A stretch of 64,000 nt of DNA, from positions 63,996,079-64,060,078 of the forward strand of contig OY829327.1 in NCBI GenBank assembly GCA_963691655.1. The letters are read 5' to 3'. Origin of the DNA: Toxonevra muliebris (lineage: Eukaryota; Arthropoda; Insecta; Diptera; Pallopteridae). Below the pieces are notes generated by a model. That model was not told the DNA's origin, searched no databases, and saw nothing but the letters and a program-made list of their open reading frames with translations. The position numbers and the translations under genes were made by a program. Each line of letters starts with the position of its first letter. Within the stretch, counting starts at the first letter, position 1. Below, in pieces: positions 23,548 through 33,592 of the stretch.

Positions 23548-23863
23548 GTTCCTGGTTATATTGGTGTTCGGTGTTCGACGAACACATAACATTTTCTCTC
23601 GTGCTCGGTCAAGGTGGTTACATTCGGCTCGTTGCAGAGTTGTTTTTTGTCAAAATATACTCGTTTGTTTAATACTGTTTTATATGTAATGATACTGTTT
23701 TGTAAAATAACTCATTGCCACCCTGAATACTCTGCGTGCTCGGTGTACAATACACCGAGCATATTGTGTTCGATGGGAGAATGAGTAAAGACTCTCTCTT
23801 TGTGTTCGGTGCAACAACAATTTCATTGTGTTCGCCGAGCATACTCGCAATATAACCATAGCC
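23548..23863 (-). mobile_element. Harbinger-type MITE, copy 2 (inverted)
   Basis: 316 bp inverted copy of 6048-6360, flanked by TTA at 23545-23547 and 23864-23866. The ends TTCCTGGTTATATTGGTG and CGCAATATAACCATAGCC match. Both ends and the target duplication are intact, so it is a complete copy. Confidence 0.78.
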
Positions 23864-23866
23864 TTA

Positions 23867-24505
23867 GAGATCGCAGTGTGTAATAGGGGTCTTTCTTGCA
23901 CAAAATATATGGTCAGTTTGCACGTTCTGCGACCACGTGATTTGGGAGGTAGCCATTTTTGAGAAGTAAGAGAAACATGCAATACTATGCAAATTATTTT
24001 CTTATAAATTCTAACTTAAAAATTTATCTATGAAAATACAACGCTGTTGAAATAAACAGAAAAGCATCAAAACAAATGTTTTCCTAACGTAGCGTCTAGA
24101 CTAGCTATAATTCATGGTAATGTTCCTGTCTTACCATCGAATTGTCTAGTCGAGACACTTTATGTTAATTTCCTACCAAAAAAATCCTCCATTTTGTCAA
24201 GACAGTACTGCTGCTATCAACTCTAACATAAATTTGTAGTTTCTTTCGATTTTGACGTTTGTGTATTTAAACATAGCGCAAGTTAAACTTAACAGAAGCA
24301 AAATAATTAATTTCATAAATATATATCGAGAAATATAAGTCAAAATGCATTTACCTTTTTATTCTTCTGCCATGGTTAATACCTTACACCTTGAATAGTA
24401 ATCAGTTGCCATTTTGTTTTTGAAAGAAAATTATTTTTGAAGTGATTTCTTTTTATGTTAGATGTTAATTTTTCAAAGTCATGACTTAAGTTCATGTCAA
24501 TTTCG
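23867..24505. other. No recognised feature
   Basis: Spacer with an imperfect inverted repeat (GCGTCTAGACTAGC against TTGTCTAGTCGAGAC, 24090-24160). No coding signal. Confidence 0.35.
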
Positions 24506-24507
24506 TT

Positions 24508-24628
24508 ATTTGAAGTTATATACAAACAGGTTAATGAACAAATGTAGTCATCACAACAACAATGTATATAGAGACGGGCAAATCAGACGGCCGTTTCGGA
24601 ATCCGCCTCAATTCCTCATCAGTGATCT
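24508..24628 (+). pseudogene. Harbinger transposase N-terminal fragment (duplicate of 44990-45110)
   Basis: About 120 bp nearly identical to the transposase N-terminal stretch in the Harbinger element at 44597-47598. Shared blocks are GAACAAATGTAGTCATCACA, CAACAACAATGTATATAGAG and CAGACGGCCGTTTCGGAATC. It is isolated and shows no element ends. Confidence 0.6.
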
Positions 24629-25399
24629 TAGTAATAGTTCTTAATCTTTCAATATCCTATATAAGCTACTAATATTTGAAATCATAACCCAGAATTAAAG
24701 ATTTGATTCCAAATATATTCACTGAATAGAGATATTGAAAGAAACTACCACTACCGTTCTATATACTTATGTTCTTGTTTTTTCCCATTGTAGCTAGTCT
24801 GCATAACAGTTCGTTATTTGAAAGTCTAGTACATGATCTCTTTTTGTTTCTGAGTACGTGCGAGTAAATTGTTAAAAGAAAATGAATGCCAGAATTGGCA
24901 GACTAATGCGAATAATAAACATTTTAACTATAATGAATACGATGTATGAGATATACATTGAGGCATGAAATGCAACCTTGTGTCTTCGCGTGACTTGTGA
25001 CAGAGAAAATATGAAATAAATCCAAGCCGGAGAAAATCAGACCGCTTAAATCACCGGCCCGCTGTAATTCTGTACCATTCCATGGGATTTAGTACATTTT
25101 AATTTTGACAGCGGGTATCTGTCATATAGTTTTCCGTCGTCCAACGTAATTGTGTTTTAGAGCGATGTTACACAATCAATGTTTTGCTGTCAAACAATGA
25201 ATTTGTTGTTGCTTTGAAAAATGAACACTGAGCAAAAAATAGAATGAGCACATTTGAATTAAATTTTTTTTGCTGACGGAAAAAAACCCACATCACTTCA
25301 AATAAAATGGGATTACCGAAGATACACTACAAACACTACATTACTGGAAAATACTATTATTTTATGGAAAATACTACACTTTTTACTAACTTAGAAATA

Positions 25400-25600
25400 C
25401 ACTTTTTTTTTTTTTGTGTGTGGGTTAGACCAATTTTTATTTTGGTGTTTATTATTTATTCAAGCTGTTTAATTGTTTATTTGTTATCTTATTATATTTT
25501 ATAATAAACAGACTCCCTGGGGATGGTCTTAAAAAGACCGAAACGCGTAGGAGAAAATGAAAATGAAAGATAATCTTTAATTGTTTCGACCAAAAACTTA
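25400..25600 (+). mobile_element. Solo Penelope-like pLTR fragment
   Basis: GGTTAGACCAATTTTTATTT, a TTATATTTTATAATAAACAG stretch and the downstream GATAATCTTTAATTGTTTC match the terminal repeats around the Penelope copy at 31655-33090. No coding part is attached. It holds a hammerhead-like motif with a mutated core. Confidence 0.7.
25513..25553 (+). ncRNA. Hammerhead ribozyme-like motif, core mutated
   Basis: Same layout as the intact motif at 31729-31769: CTCC, then CTGGGGA where CTGAGGA is expected, a GGTCTT-AAA-AAGACC hairpin, GAAA, CGCGTA and GGAG. The conserved A of CUGA is G here, which should abolish cleavage. Confidence 0.6.
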
Positions 25601-25639
25601 TAATTTTTATAAAAACATGGTAATTTAATGACCAAGAAA

Positions 25640-26955
25640 CCAATTGGCGAAGCTTATTTTAAACAGTATTTTTCTGCGTTTTTCATATATAAATGTAATA
25701 TTTTGTAGATAATTTGTTGCTATTTCCACCAACATTATCTCATTATAATTATTTTCCATTTTAAATTGTTGAATTTTCATTCAATCCAAAATACAATTAA
25801 ATACTTTTAAGCTGGAAAAACATAGTTGCAAATAAAAGTAGTAAAAAAAAACATACAGCAAAAATTTATGGTGTAACAGGGCATCAAACAAAACGGTGAA
25901 GAGAGAGTAAAAACAGAAAACATTGACAGCAAAACATTGACCGTATAACATCAGCTTAAGGTATAAAACCTGGAATAGAATGTGAAGCGTGCAGTATATT
26001 CCTGAAGCAGAGAATGTAGAGTAGCAAACAACGAAGCGCGACGAAGGAAAATGTGGAAAAAATGTGCACCTCTGAAGCTCATGTTTATTGTGATTGGAAA
26101 CACACACAATCATATTTTTCTTCACATTTGTGCAATCAAAGTGCTTTAAATTGTAAACCAATTAATTTTTTTTACAAGTTCTATAAATAATTCAGTGTAT
26201 TCTTCCACTCTTTTAATTTGACAATCAGTTGTTATGCTTGAAGGGCGACAAAGTTGAAAAGTTCTTATTTTGCTCCTCATCTTCAGCGGCAGCGACAACT
26301 TCACGTTGTAATCAAATCATATAAAATACATTTTACTTTTGACAGATTGAAGCGCTTCAGTTACTTCATACTTCAGCTCCACATTCTGTTCCCTACTTTA
26401 GACTTGTTGGTTTGCTGGCGAGCTTCATTAAAAACAATTTTTCGTGCAGTGAACATCGCTATGGCGAAAAAATATTTGACTGTTGCTATAATAAAATATG
26501 TTGCATACTCCGTATGGAAACTTGTTTTGGAAAACTTACCAAAAACCACCAAGAATGGGGATAAGGAGATGGGGTTGATGTAAAAACCTAAAATTCTCAT
26601 CTTTTTATCAGGAACATTTTCGTCTCATACATCAAATATCTAGTTTTTAGACTTCTACTTACCTATTGATTTCAGTGGCATCGCTACTCTTACCTTAAAA
26701 TAGAAATAAAAAACAAGGGTGTGCTGGATTACACCTTTTTCCTGCATGAACGATCAGCACTGCATTCTTTTTCAGCTATACGCCACCGTTACTCTGTTGC
26801 AAAAACAATAGAGCTGTGCATTATTAAAAATAAACAGACTTTTCGTTCTTTTATTTTTACGTTGAATTTCTTGTAATAAAATTCCGCTTTCGTCAGCTTC
26901 AAGGACGATTGTAAATATACCCTTCAATTGTGTTTCCTGACCTTCCAGGAAGGAC
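25640..26955. other. No recognised feature
   Basis: AT-rich stretch with open frames on both strands (25781-26161 minus, 26254-26583 plus) that resemble no family I know and look compositional. A possible minus-strand splice donor ATAG|GTAAGTAG lies near 26662, but no exon chain supports it. Confidence 0.35.
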
Positions 26956-26959
26956 AATC

Positions 26960-27176
26960 ATTGAAATACTTTGATTTTCTTCAATTCTCGTCGATAACTA
27001 GCTCGCAGACTGTCGATTTTTACCATTTCCACAGTGGCATTCGAATCGACTTCTTTTAATTTTTCCAAAAATTTTTCATATGCTTTATGTTTCGCAATTA
27101 TGATTTTATACAATTCGCTATTAATTCTCAGAGCACGCCATAATTTTTTTATTAAACAATGCGATGTTGCCCTCAC
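26960..27176 (-). pseudogene. MADF-domain-like fragment
   Basis: The minus strand reads ELYKIIIAKHKAYEKFLEKL then KEVDSNATVEMVKIDSLRAS and YRRELKKIKVFQ, then a stop. MADF domains (DNA-binding, Myb/SANT-related, common in flies and also encoded by some DNA transposons) have this pattern: a Trp/Leu helix, an AYEKLxEKLKEVDPNA-type turn, and an LRxxFRRELKK third helix. The usual DDVY-P-LW end is absent and the N-terminus is cut by a palindromic MITE remnant. It could be a host gene fragment or transposon cargo. I judge it a relic. Confidence 0.5.
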
Positions 27177-27184
27177 AGAGCTCC

Positions 27185-27252
27185 TAACACGGGCACAAGC
27201 ATAAACGCCTGACTGAAGGAGAGAGGTAGATAAATAGGTAAAAAGAAAAATT
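27185..27252 (-). mobile_element. Palindromic MITE, half copy
   Basis: ACGGGCACAAGCATAAACGC followed by CTGACTGAAGGAGAGAGGTA matches the left arm of the 49358-49525 family. The other arm is absent. Confidence 0.55.
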
Positions 27253-27354
27253 CAAAAATAAAATAAAAATCGGCGTATTGATCTCGTTCATATTGTTCCA
27301 ATTTAGTCAGTTTCTTTCTTTGTAATTTTAAGCACACATTTAAAGAATATATTT

Positions 27355-27782
27355 AAAAAGAATTTGTCTTTGCGAGCATAGAAAAGCTGGTCCGAAGAGC
27401 AGAGGTGAGATTTTCAACCGCTGCTTTCAAACGTCGCCAATTACGTAGTTTAGGGGGTAGAGCACAGCTTAATGAAGCCAGTTCTTCCCTAAACTTTGCC
27501 CAATCCGCCTTTTTCGTATTTCTTATGAGCGTTAAAGGATTAACTTCAACGCTATACTGAAATTCGATATATTTGTGGTCCGATAGAGAATCATCTCTAA
27601 GGACCTTCCAGTTTGTAATTGATTGCACTAACCTTTCATTCGAAAGCGTTAGGTCAATAACCTCCTGTCTAGTAGGTGTCACAAAAGTGGGTTGGTTCCC
27701 AACGTTCTGTATGTTCAGCCCAGAAGACAGTATGTAATTGAGAAGATGGGTCCCTCTTACGTTGCACTTGCTGCTGCATAAA
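27355..27782 (-). pseudogene. LINE endonuclease (APE) C-terminal fragment
   Basis: The minus strand reads SSKCNVRGTHLLNYILSSGL, then NQPTFVTPTRQEVIDLTLSN, then DDSLSDHKYIEF. This is the C-terminal half of the apurinic-like endonuclease of I/R1/LOA-type LINEs; SDHKYIEF holds the conserved SDH. A linker with KADWAKFREEL follows. It is bounded on the 5' side by a pogo-like fragment and stops at 27358. It may belong to the same family as the fragment at 28000-29590. Confidence 0.78.
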
Positions 27783-27783
27783 A

Positions 27784-27941
27784 ATGTTAGTTTAAGGCTC
27801 TTCTCGCGTATCTTGTCAACCACGAAAAACGCAAAAAATTCCATAAAAAAGTGAACGTAGATATGTACAATGATTGTTTTTTTTTCGAATCATAGTTCCA
27901 TAGAATTTTGCTTTGCATTACGAATTATCGCGATTCTATTG
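27784..27941 (-). mobile_element. Pogo-like element, copy D (end fragment)
   Basis: The plus strand shows AAGGCTCTTCTCGCGTATCT, GTTCCATAGAATTTTGCTTT and CGAATTATCGCGATTCTATT then G before TA (27942-27943). This is the left terminus of the 7497/62821 family in reverse orientation. Confidence 0.7.
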
Positions 27942-27999
27942 TATATAAAAATATGAGTGTTTAAATCTTTTATAAGGAAAAAAATTTAACGCTCTTTTA

Positions 28000-29590
28000 T
28001 TATTATTATTAGTTCGGGGATTAGCCGAATCATACCCAGGTGGGTCCCTTTTCGTCCCCTACCGCCTAATGCCTCTACTCTAAGCAATCGTAAACGAGCA
28101 TGCTCCGAGTACGCGAGCATATCCTTATAGGCCAGGTGGCTAATCTAAGATTCATCAACGTATCGATGACCCAAGATTGCCAACCTTCTGCTCGCCAACG
28201 CTGGGCATTGGCACAGTAAGAGCGCCACCAGCTCCTCCAGACACAACCTAAAGGTATCATCCTCAACAAGTTTCATCTTCTTGAGGTGATACCCGTAGTC
28301 AGCACTGTTAGCCAGCTCAAGGTCTTCTGGTTCAGTCCGACGACTTTGGCTGACTCACTGCACTACCACTTCACAGCCGTCTTTGCCTGCCTGCAGTCGG
28401 TGGCCTCTTTCCATCTTTTACAATGTTCAGATTTTATCCACTGTCTTATCAGGCCTTACGCCAATCCATCACCAATGGCGATGCATGGTTCTGGTCCACA
28501 AAATTCGTCTGCTGAACCTTTTTTAGCCAAAAGATCAGCAGTTTCATTTTGCTCTATGCCTGAATGTCCCCTCACCCACGTCAAAATAAGCTCGTTTACA
28601 CGAGCGCACTCGTTGAGTTTTTGGACACACTCCAAGGCCAACCTAGAGGATATATCTGTCCGCTGCATGCACTTAATCAACGACTGATTGTCAAGAGCAA
28701 TTACAATTCTCTTGCCATTGACCTGATTCTCAATAAGGTGGTCCAGTGCATGCACTTAACCCAGCATCTCTGCCTGATAGACGGACACATATTTTCACAT
28801 ATCGTAGAACATAGGACAAATTTAACTCATCTGAGAAAATACCTGCCCCAGCTCTACTTTCCAGCAGAGAAGCATCAGTAAAAATGCTGATATCTTTATC
28901 CTCAACTTACACGTTGACAATTCCATCCGCTATCCGAGTCTTATAACGTTTTGACTCAATTGCTTTGACTTTTTTCATGCCATCGAGTTATGCCATGTGG
29001 CATTCCTCAACATCCTAAGGGCTGTAGTTGCTGCCATTTTCTTTATTACTAATTCCAGTGGCAGCAAGCAATAAATTTTATTTAGCAATAAATACCAACG
29101 AGCCAATCGCGCTCGTTGGTGTGGTGTGCATTGCACCAGTTATACCAATACACGCCAACTGTTGGACTCTATCCGGCATCTTTTTAATGGCCATCTGGTT
29201 TACTTTCGCCCTCACCGAGGCATACGTAATGATAGATTTATCATCATAGTGTAGACCCATTTTGAGGCCTCTGAGGATATACCCCATTTGAGACCACAAA
29301 CTCGTCTGCACTGAAACAAAATCCTCTTAGCCTTCTGAATCTTGTCCTTAACATGATCGTTCCAAGTTAGTTTACTATCTAAGGTTACCAAGATATTTGA
29401 CTTTCCTGGACATGTTAATTTCAAATCCAAAGAGTCTGAGTGGTTCTCTACTCAGGCCAACTCTCTTACGAGTGAAGAGTATGTTGTCTGACTTCCCTGC
29501 GTTGATGCTGAGGCCTTGTTCCCCGCACCATTCCTCCACCATTTTGAGTGCTCCTCTCATGATGCCGGTTATGGTGTCAATGAACTTGCT
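28000..29590 (-). pseudogene. LINE (R1/LOA-like) RT C-terminus, RNase H and tail, 5'-truncated
   Basis: RT thumb pieces: MVEEWCGEQGLSINAGKSD, KSDNILFTRKRVGLS, VKYLG then TLDSKLTWNDHV, GITGAMHTTPTSA. An RNase H domain at 28755-28456: RIVIALDNQSLIKCMQ, ECVQKLNECARVNELILTWV, RGHSGIEQNETADLLAKKGS. The tail has a degenerate knuckle (CQCPALASRRLAILG) and ends in GMIRLIPE followed by (AAT)n on the coding strand, read as TTATTATTATTA at 28000-28013. It has many frameshifts and stops. Its truncated 5' end abuts the gypsy remnant at about 29590. Confidence 0.83.
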
Positions 29591-29599
29591 ACAGACAAT

Positions 29600-30459
29600 A
29601 ACCGCTTTTTTAAAGAAAGCGGATTTTTCTTCATTTTAGCGGTAGCCACCGAAAATTTCGAAGAACATGTTCAGTTACTAAGGACAGTATTAGAACAACT
29701 TTCTAAACGCAACCTTGTGCTTAACTTTACTAAATGTAAATTTGGTTACAACGAATTCGACTATCTAGGGTATCGCGTAACACCTTCAGGTATCTTACCA
29801 AATGATTCTCACATTAGAAGTATAAGAAATTTTCATGTACCTACTAATCAGAAAGAGCTGCATTCATGCATTGGTTTATTTGCCTATTTCCGCCGGTTCG
29901 TGCCATCATTCTCTCAGATTGTCAAACCTTTGCTGAATCAATTAAAGAAAATTGTTGACTTTAATTTCGACGAGAAATGATTTGAAACTTTTACTGAATT
30001 GAAGTCCAGACTCACTGGAAGTCCAATACTAGCAATCTATAACCCGATCAGAGAGACTGAATTGCACTGTGATGCCAGTTCAATAGCTTTCGGTGCTGTT
30101 CTACTATAGCGACTAGACGATAAAAAATTTCATCCGATCGCGTACTTTTCGAATACGGCAGCTACTGCCGAGTCAAAATATCACAGTTTCAAATTGGAGA
30201 CCCTAGCTATAATATATGCACTAAGAAGATTAAGGGTCTACCTGGAAGGCATATCTTTTAAAATAATCACCGATTGCAACTAATTGACAATGACTTTAGG
30301 AAGAAAACAGTTAAACCCAAGAATAGCCAAATGGGCTTTAGAACTAGAGAACTTCAACTATACAATACAACACAGAAAAGAGCATCCATGGGGCATCGAC
30401 GCATTAAGTAGGACACAAATTGCTGCAATCATAAATTCGGACAAGGTAGAATTTCAGAT
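29600..30459 (+). pseudogene. Ty3/gypsy pol remnant: RT C-terminus and RNase H
   Basis: The plus strand reads ATENFEEHVQLLRTVLEQLS, NLVLNFTKCKFG, DYLGYRVTPSGI and YFRRFVPSFSQIVKPL, the typical gypsy RT thumb. A TGA near 29978 is followed by RNase H peptides: AIYNPIRETELHCDASS, FGAVLL, PIAYFSNTAATAESKYHSFK, LETLAIIYALRRLRVYLEG and HPWGIDALSRTQ. The protease and RT fingers are missing; the LINE at 28000-29590 lies at the broken 5' side. Several stops make it non-functional. The frame resumes after the hAT insertion at 31473. Confidence 0.86.
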
Positions 30460-31472
30460 CACTGTTGGCAGATCTAAAACTGAAGGTTTTTTCACTCCAC
30501 TGAGGAATTTTTGAGGTTTTTTATTTTCCCAATAAAATCTAAAGATTTCTAGAGGGTTTTTAACCAAATTCAATCTACCGAAAATATATATTTTTAATAT
30601 ATTTATATTATTACTTTCTAACTTTGATATTGGGTTTGTTCATGGGCAACACTTTATTCTTGAAATTTTTACACAATGGCAATACTCATTTCTAGTTGAC
30701 GTGTATTTTTCTCCAATTTTTGCTTTTCTACAAAAGTTTTTTTGTGCTAGCTTTAAACCGCTAAAAGTTCTTAAGATAATGTGTTTTTACAAAATTTAAT
30801 TTATAAACCCTACCTTAGTTCAAATTTATATCATTTTGGATATAAATTTGAACTAAAGTAAAAGAGAAGTGCAAGATATTTCCAATACAACTGATAAAAG
30901 AAGTAAAAAAAGTTTACTAAACAATTTGAAACTTTTGATAACGTAAAAAAATGTTAGGCCTGCCAATGTTATGGGTGTGATAAGTAATGCAGAAGTTGTT
31001 TATCCTCATGCAGTTCAATTTAAAAGTTTTATTGAATATATCGATCATTGTATTTCGAAACTAAATATGTTGTGCATCGAGCAAACATTGGTTTCACTTG
31101 TATATGAACAAATATAACTGAATTTTGGTTTGATGTGCATATACTTGAAAATTCGTATGGAGAAAAAAATATAAAAATATCAACATTTTAGCATTAATCG
31201 AGCTGACATGCTCAGTATCTAACATCTCGGTTGATACATTTTTTTCAAATGAATTGTATCAAATCCAAAATACGAAATAAACTATTAGTTTCTACAACTG
31301 AGAAAATTCTGCTTGTCCGCCATGCCCTAAAAAATGTCCGGATGAACAGTTGCGTCACATTTCAATGAAATCTAAATCTAAATCTAGAGGTTTTTTTTTT
31401 TCTAAAAGTGGCAAAACTGAAGGTTTATTTGGTACATCCAGAGGGAAATAGGTTTCGCAATCTGGCAACAGT
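30460..31472. mobile_element. Non-autonomous hAT element inside gypsy, perfect 8-bp TSD
   Basis: Ends CACTGTTGGCAGATCTAAAA and AATCTGGCAACAGTG are inverted repeats. TTTCAGAT lies exactly on both sides (30452-30459 and 31473-31480). The gypsy reading frame continues across the target site as VEFQI followed by IAQEHDENI. 1013 bp, no transposase frame. Confidence 0.9.
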
Positions 31473-31654
31473 GTTTCAGATTCAGATAGCGCAAGAACAC
31501 GATGAGAATATTAAAAAGTTGCGTGCCCGTATGGAAACCGAGTTAGTGAAAGGTTATGATCTTACAGACGGACTTGTTTACAAAGTTAAAGGAAATGGGG
31601 GAAGATTTGCTTGTATTATTGGTTTCCGAATATTAGGCATAAACTAGAAAAGTG
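31473..31654 (+). pseudogene. Ty3/gypsy integrase N-terminal remnant
   Basis: Continuation of the gypsy pol frame: IAQEHDENIKKLRARMETEL, GYDLTDGLVYKVKGNGGRFA, then after an internal deletion WFPNIRHKLEK. The last is the gypsy H2C2 zinc-finger region, broken by the Penelope-like insertion right after the LEKC position. Confidence 0.82.
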
Positions 31655-31728
31655 TTTTTTGTTTATTCGGGCTTTTTTGGTCGTTGATTTTTAGAAACAA
31701 TTAAAGATTATCTTTAATTTTCATTTCT

Positions 31729-31769
31729 CTCCTACGCGTTTCGGTCTTTTTAAGACCATCCTCAGGGAG
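31729..31769 (-). ncRNA. Hammerhead ribozyme-like motif in the Penelope pLTR, core intact
   Basis: On the minus strand: CTCC (stem I), CTGAGGA (core CUGANGA), an unpaired T, GGTCTT-AAA-AAGACC (stem II, six pairs), GAAA (core), CGCGTA (minimal stem III ACG/CGT and cleavage position after GTA), GGAG (stem I). The open ends fall in stem I, so this is type I. The very short stem III and palindromic ACGCGT suggest dimer formation. Hammerhead motifs have been reported in Penelope-like element pLTRs of other animals. The sequence shows the motif; self-cleavage is inferred. Confidence 0.72.
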
Positions 31770-31890
31770 TCTGTTTATTATAAAATATAATAAAATAACA
31801 AATTAACAATTAAACAAATTATAAATTATAAACAAAAACATATTTACAAATTCACAACAATCTTACATTAATATTGCACTAATATTATTA

Positions 31891-32898
31891 TTAGCTGTGT
31901 TTAATAGCTGCTGCGTACGTCTGGTGTATGTTGTTAAAGTCGTCTTTGTGGTTTATATATATGTTAATTTTTTGTTGTATTCTTAGAGTCTCAAGTGTCA
32001 TTCTGTTTTTATATTTACGTTCTATGTCGAATATTTTTGCATTGGTGAAATCTGCTATGTGTCGGGTTTCCGTTAAATGTTGCGCTAGCGCTGTTGTTGT
32101 CTTCTTGGTTTTCGCATCTGCTATGTGGTCTGCTATTCGTGTGCCGAAAGCTCTTTTTGTTGTCCCTATGTATGTCTTATTGCAAATTTCACCTTCTCTT
32201 CATTTACATGTTATTTCATACACAACATTGTTTTGTTGTGTTTTTTCTATTTTGTCTTTTGTATTCGTAAAAAATGTTCGTAGGCTGTTGTGTGGTTTGT
32301 ATGCATATGATATTTGTTTGTGTTTAATGATATTAGTTAATATTTTACTGTCTGTCAAGTTTGGTACATATGGTACATATGGTACCCCTATGTATTTTTT
32401 CTCGTTGGTTTGTTTTGTTAATGCTTTTAGTTTCGTCGTTGTTTTTCGTATTAGCTTTTCGATCAGGTGTTGTAGGTAGCCGTTTTTTGTTAGTAATGTC
32501 TTTATTTTAATGTAATTCTCTGGTTTGAAGTCGTCATCTATTATACTATAAACTTTGTGTATGATCCCTGTTGCCGTGTTTATTTTTTGCTTCATCGGGT
32601 GGTTTGAATTATAATTTATTATTCTACCCGATGAGGTACTTTTTGTGTACCAATTGAATTTAATATGTTGGTTTGTTTTGTGTAATTCTGCGTCAAGATA
32701 AGGGATTTTTTTGTCTTGTTCTACTTCTACCGTGAATTGTATTCGTTTGTGTTGTTTGTTTAATGTGTTGAGTATTGTATCTAGATCTTTCTTTTTAACT
32801 ATTGCTAGTATGTCGTCTACGTATTTCGAGATATGTTTTACTTGTATGGATTTTTGTTCAAGATCGTTAATTGTATCGTCTAGTAATTTGTCAAGAAT
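31891..32898 (-). pseudogene. Penelope-like RT and GIY-YIG endonuclease ORF (one stop)
   Basis: One frame of 336 codons. The RT C-terminal part holds LDDTINDLEQKSIQVKHIS and the catalytic YVDD in KYVDDILAIVKKKDLDTI, then KIPYLDAELHKTNQHIKF. After a linker come the GIY-YIG endonuclease segments: NNVVYEITCK, TYIGTTKRAFGTRIADH, QHLTETRHIADFTNAKIF and MTLETLRIQQKINIYINHKD. The frame ends AAIKHS then TAA at 31893-31891. The only break I see is a TGA near 32200, directly after ITCK. The first half of RT is missing. It is much better preserved than the surrounding gypsy, so it is probably a young insertion. Confidence 0.88.
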
Positions 32899-32933
32899 TG
32901 TTTGTTATTTTATTATATTTTATAATAAACAGA

Positions 32934-32974
32934 CTCCCTGAGGATGGTCTTAAAAATACCGAATCGCGTAGGAG
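32934..32974 (+). ncRNA. Hammerhead ribozyme-like motif, decayed, in the inverted pLTR
   Basis: Plus strand: CTCC, intact CTGAGGA, then a stem II arm changed to AATACC (one mismatch), GAAT in place of GAAA, CGCGTA and GGAG. The loss of the last core A and a weakened stem II suggest inactivity. Confidence 0.6.
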
Positions 32975-33090
32975 AAAAATGAAAATTAAAGATAATCTTT
33001 AATTGTTTCTAAAAATCAACGACCAAAAAAGCCCGAATAAACAAAAACACTATAATAAACAAAAATTGGTCTAACTAACACAAAAATTTA

Positions 33091-33592
33091 TTCAAAATTG
33101 CCTTAAATGCATAATGTACGTCGCACCACCTCGAGCAACAGAGAGTAACTTATATCACATTCCGAAAAAAACCTCTACCATTCGATACCATTCATATCGA
33201 CCATTTTGGACCTTTGCCATCATTAAGTTCAAAACGGAAACATATTCTGGTTGTTATTAAATAAATATATCAGCAAACGGCCAAGTAGAGAGGGCAAATA
33301 GGGTATTGAAGACGATGTTAGGGAAATTAAGTGATCCGATGAGCCATGCCGATTGGTCTAGTAAATTGTTACAAGTTGAATATTCAATTAATAATTCTAT
33401 TCATATTACATTCAGGATACCCCAAGCAAACTTTTATTTGGCGTTGAGCAACGAGGAGAATCAAGGGAGAGCCGTGATCTCGGGCGTATTCATTCAAAGG
33501 CAGCAGAGGCTATTAGTAAGTAACAAGAATATAATTTGAATTTCTTCCTGAAGAACAGCAACGATTATGAGACAATAGTGGGAACTAATAAG
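33091..33592 (+). pseudogene. Ty3/gypsy integrase core remnant
   Basis: Reads NCLKCIMYVAPPRATESNLY, then in shifting frames a DTIHIDHFGPLPSLSSKRKH-type catalytic D-box and LVVI. A deletion joins to ANGQVERANRVLKTMLGKLS, MSHADWSSKLLQVEYSINNS and FYLALSNEENQG. The ANGQVER peptide carries the catalytic glutamate of gypsy integrases. Stops and shifts disrupt it. It continues at 34540 after an inserted element. Confidence 0.82.

Larger units (their letters stand above)
31655..33090 (-). mobile_element. Penelope-like element, 5'-truncated, with inverted terminal repeats
   Basis: Minus-strand insertion into gypsy integrase. Order on the minus strand: an inverted partial pLTR (33090-32899, motif strand plus), RT to GIY-YIG coding region (32898-31891), then the 3' pLTR (31890-31655) with the intact hammerhead-like motif. 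GAAACAATTAAAGATTATCT and GCCCGAATAAACAAAAA-type blocks occur in opposite orientations at the two ends. Inverted pLTR arrangements are known for Penelope elements. The gypsy frame resumes at NCLKCI past 33090. Confidence 0.85.

Noticed and set aside
26254..26583. 109-codon plus-strand ORF as a small gene
   Set aside because: No family resemblance and equally long frames exist on the other strand; insufficient support.
31928..32479. 183-codon plus-strand ORF
   Set aside because: It overlaps the Penelope frame on the opposite strand and reads as a hydrophobic artefact of that coding sequence.
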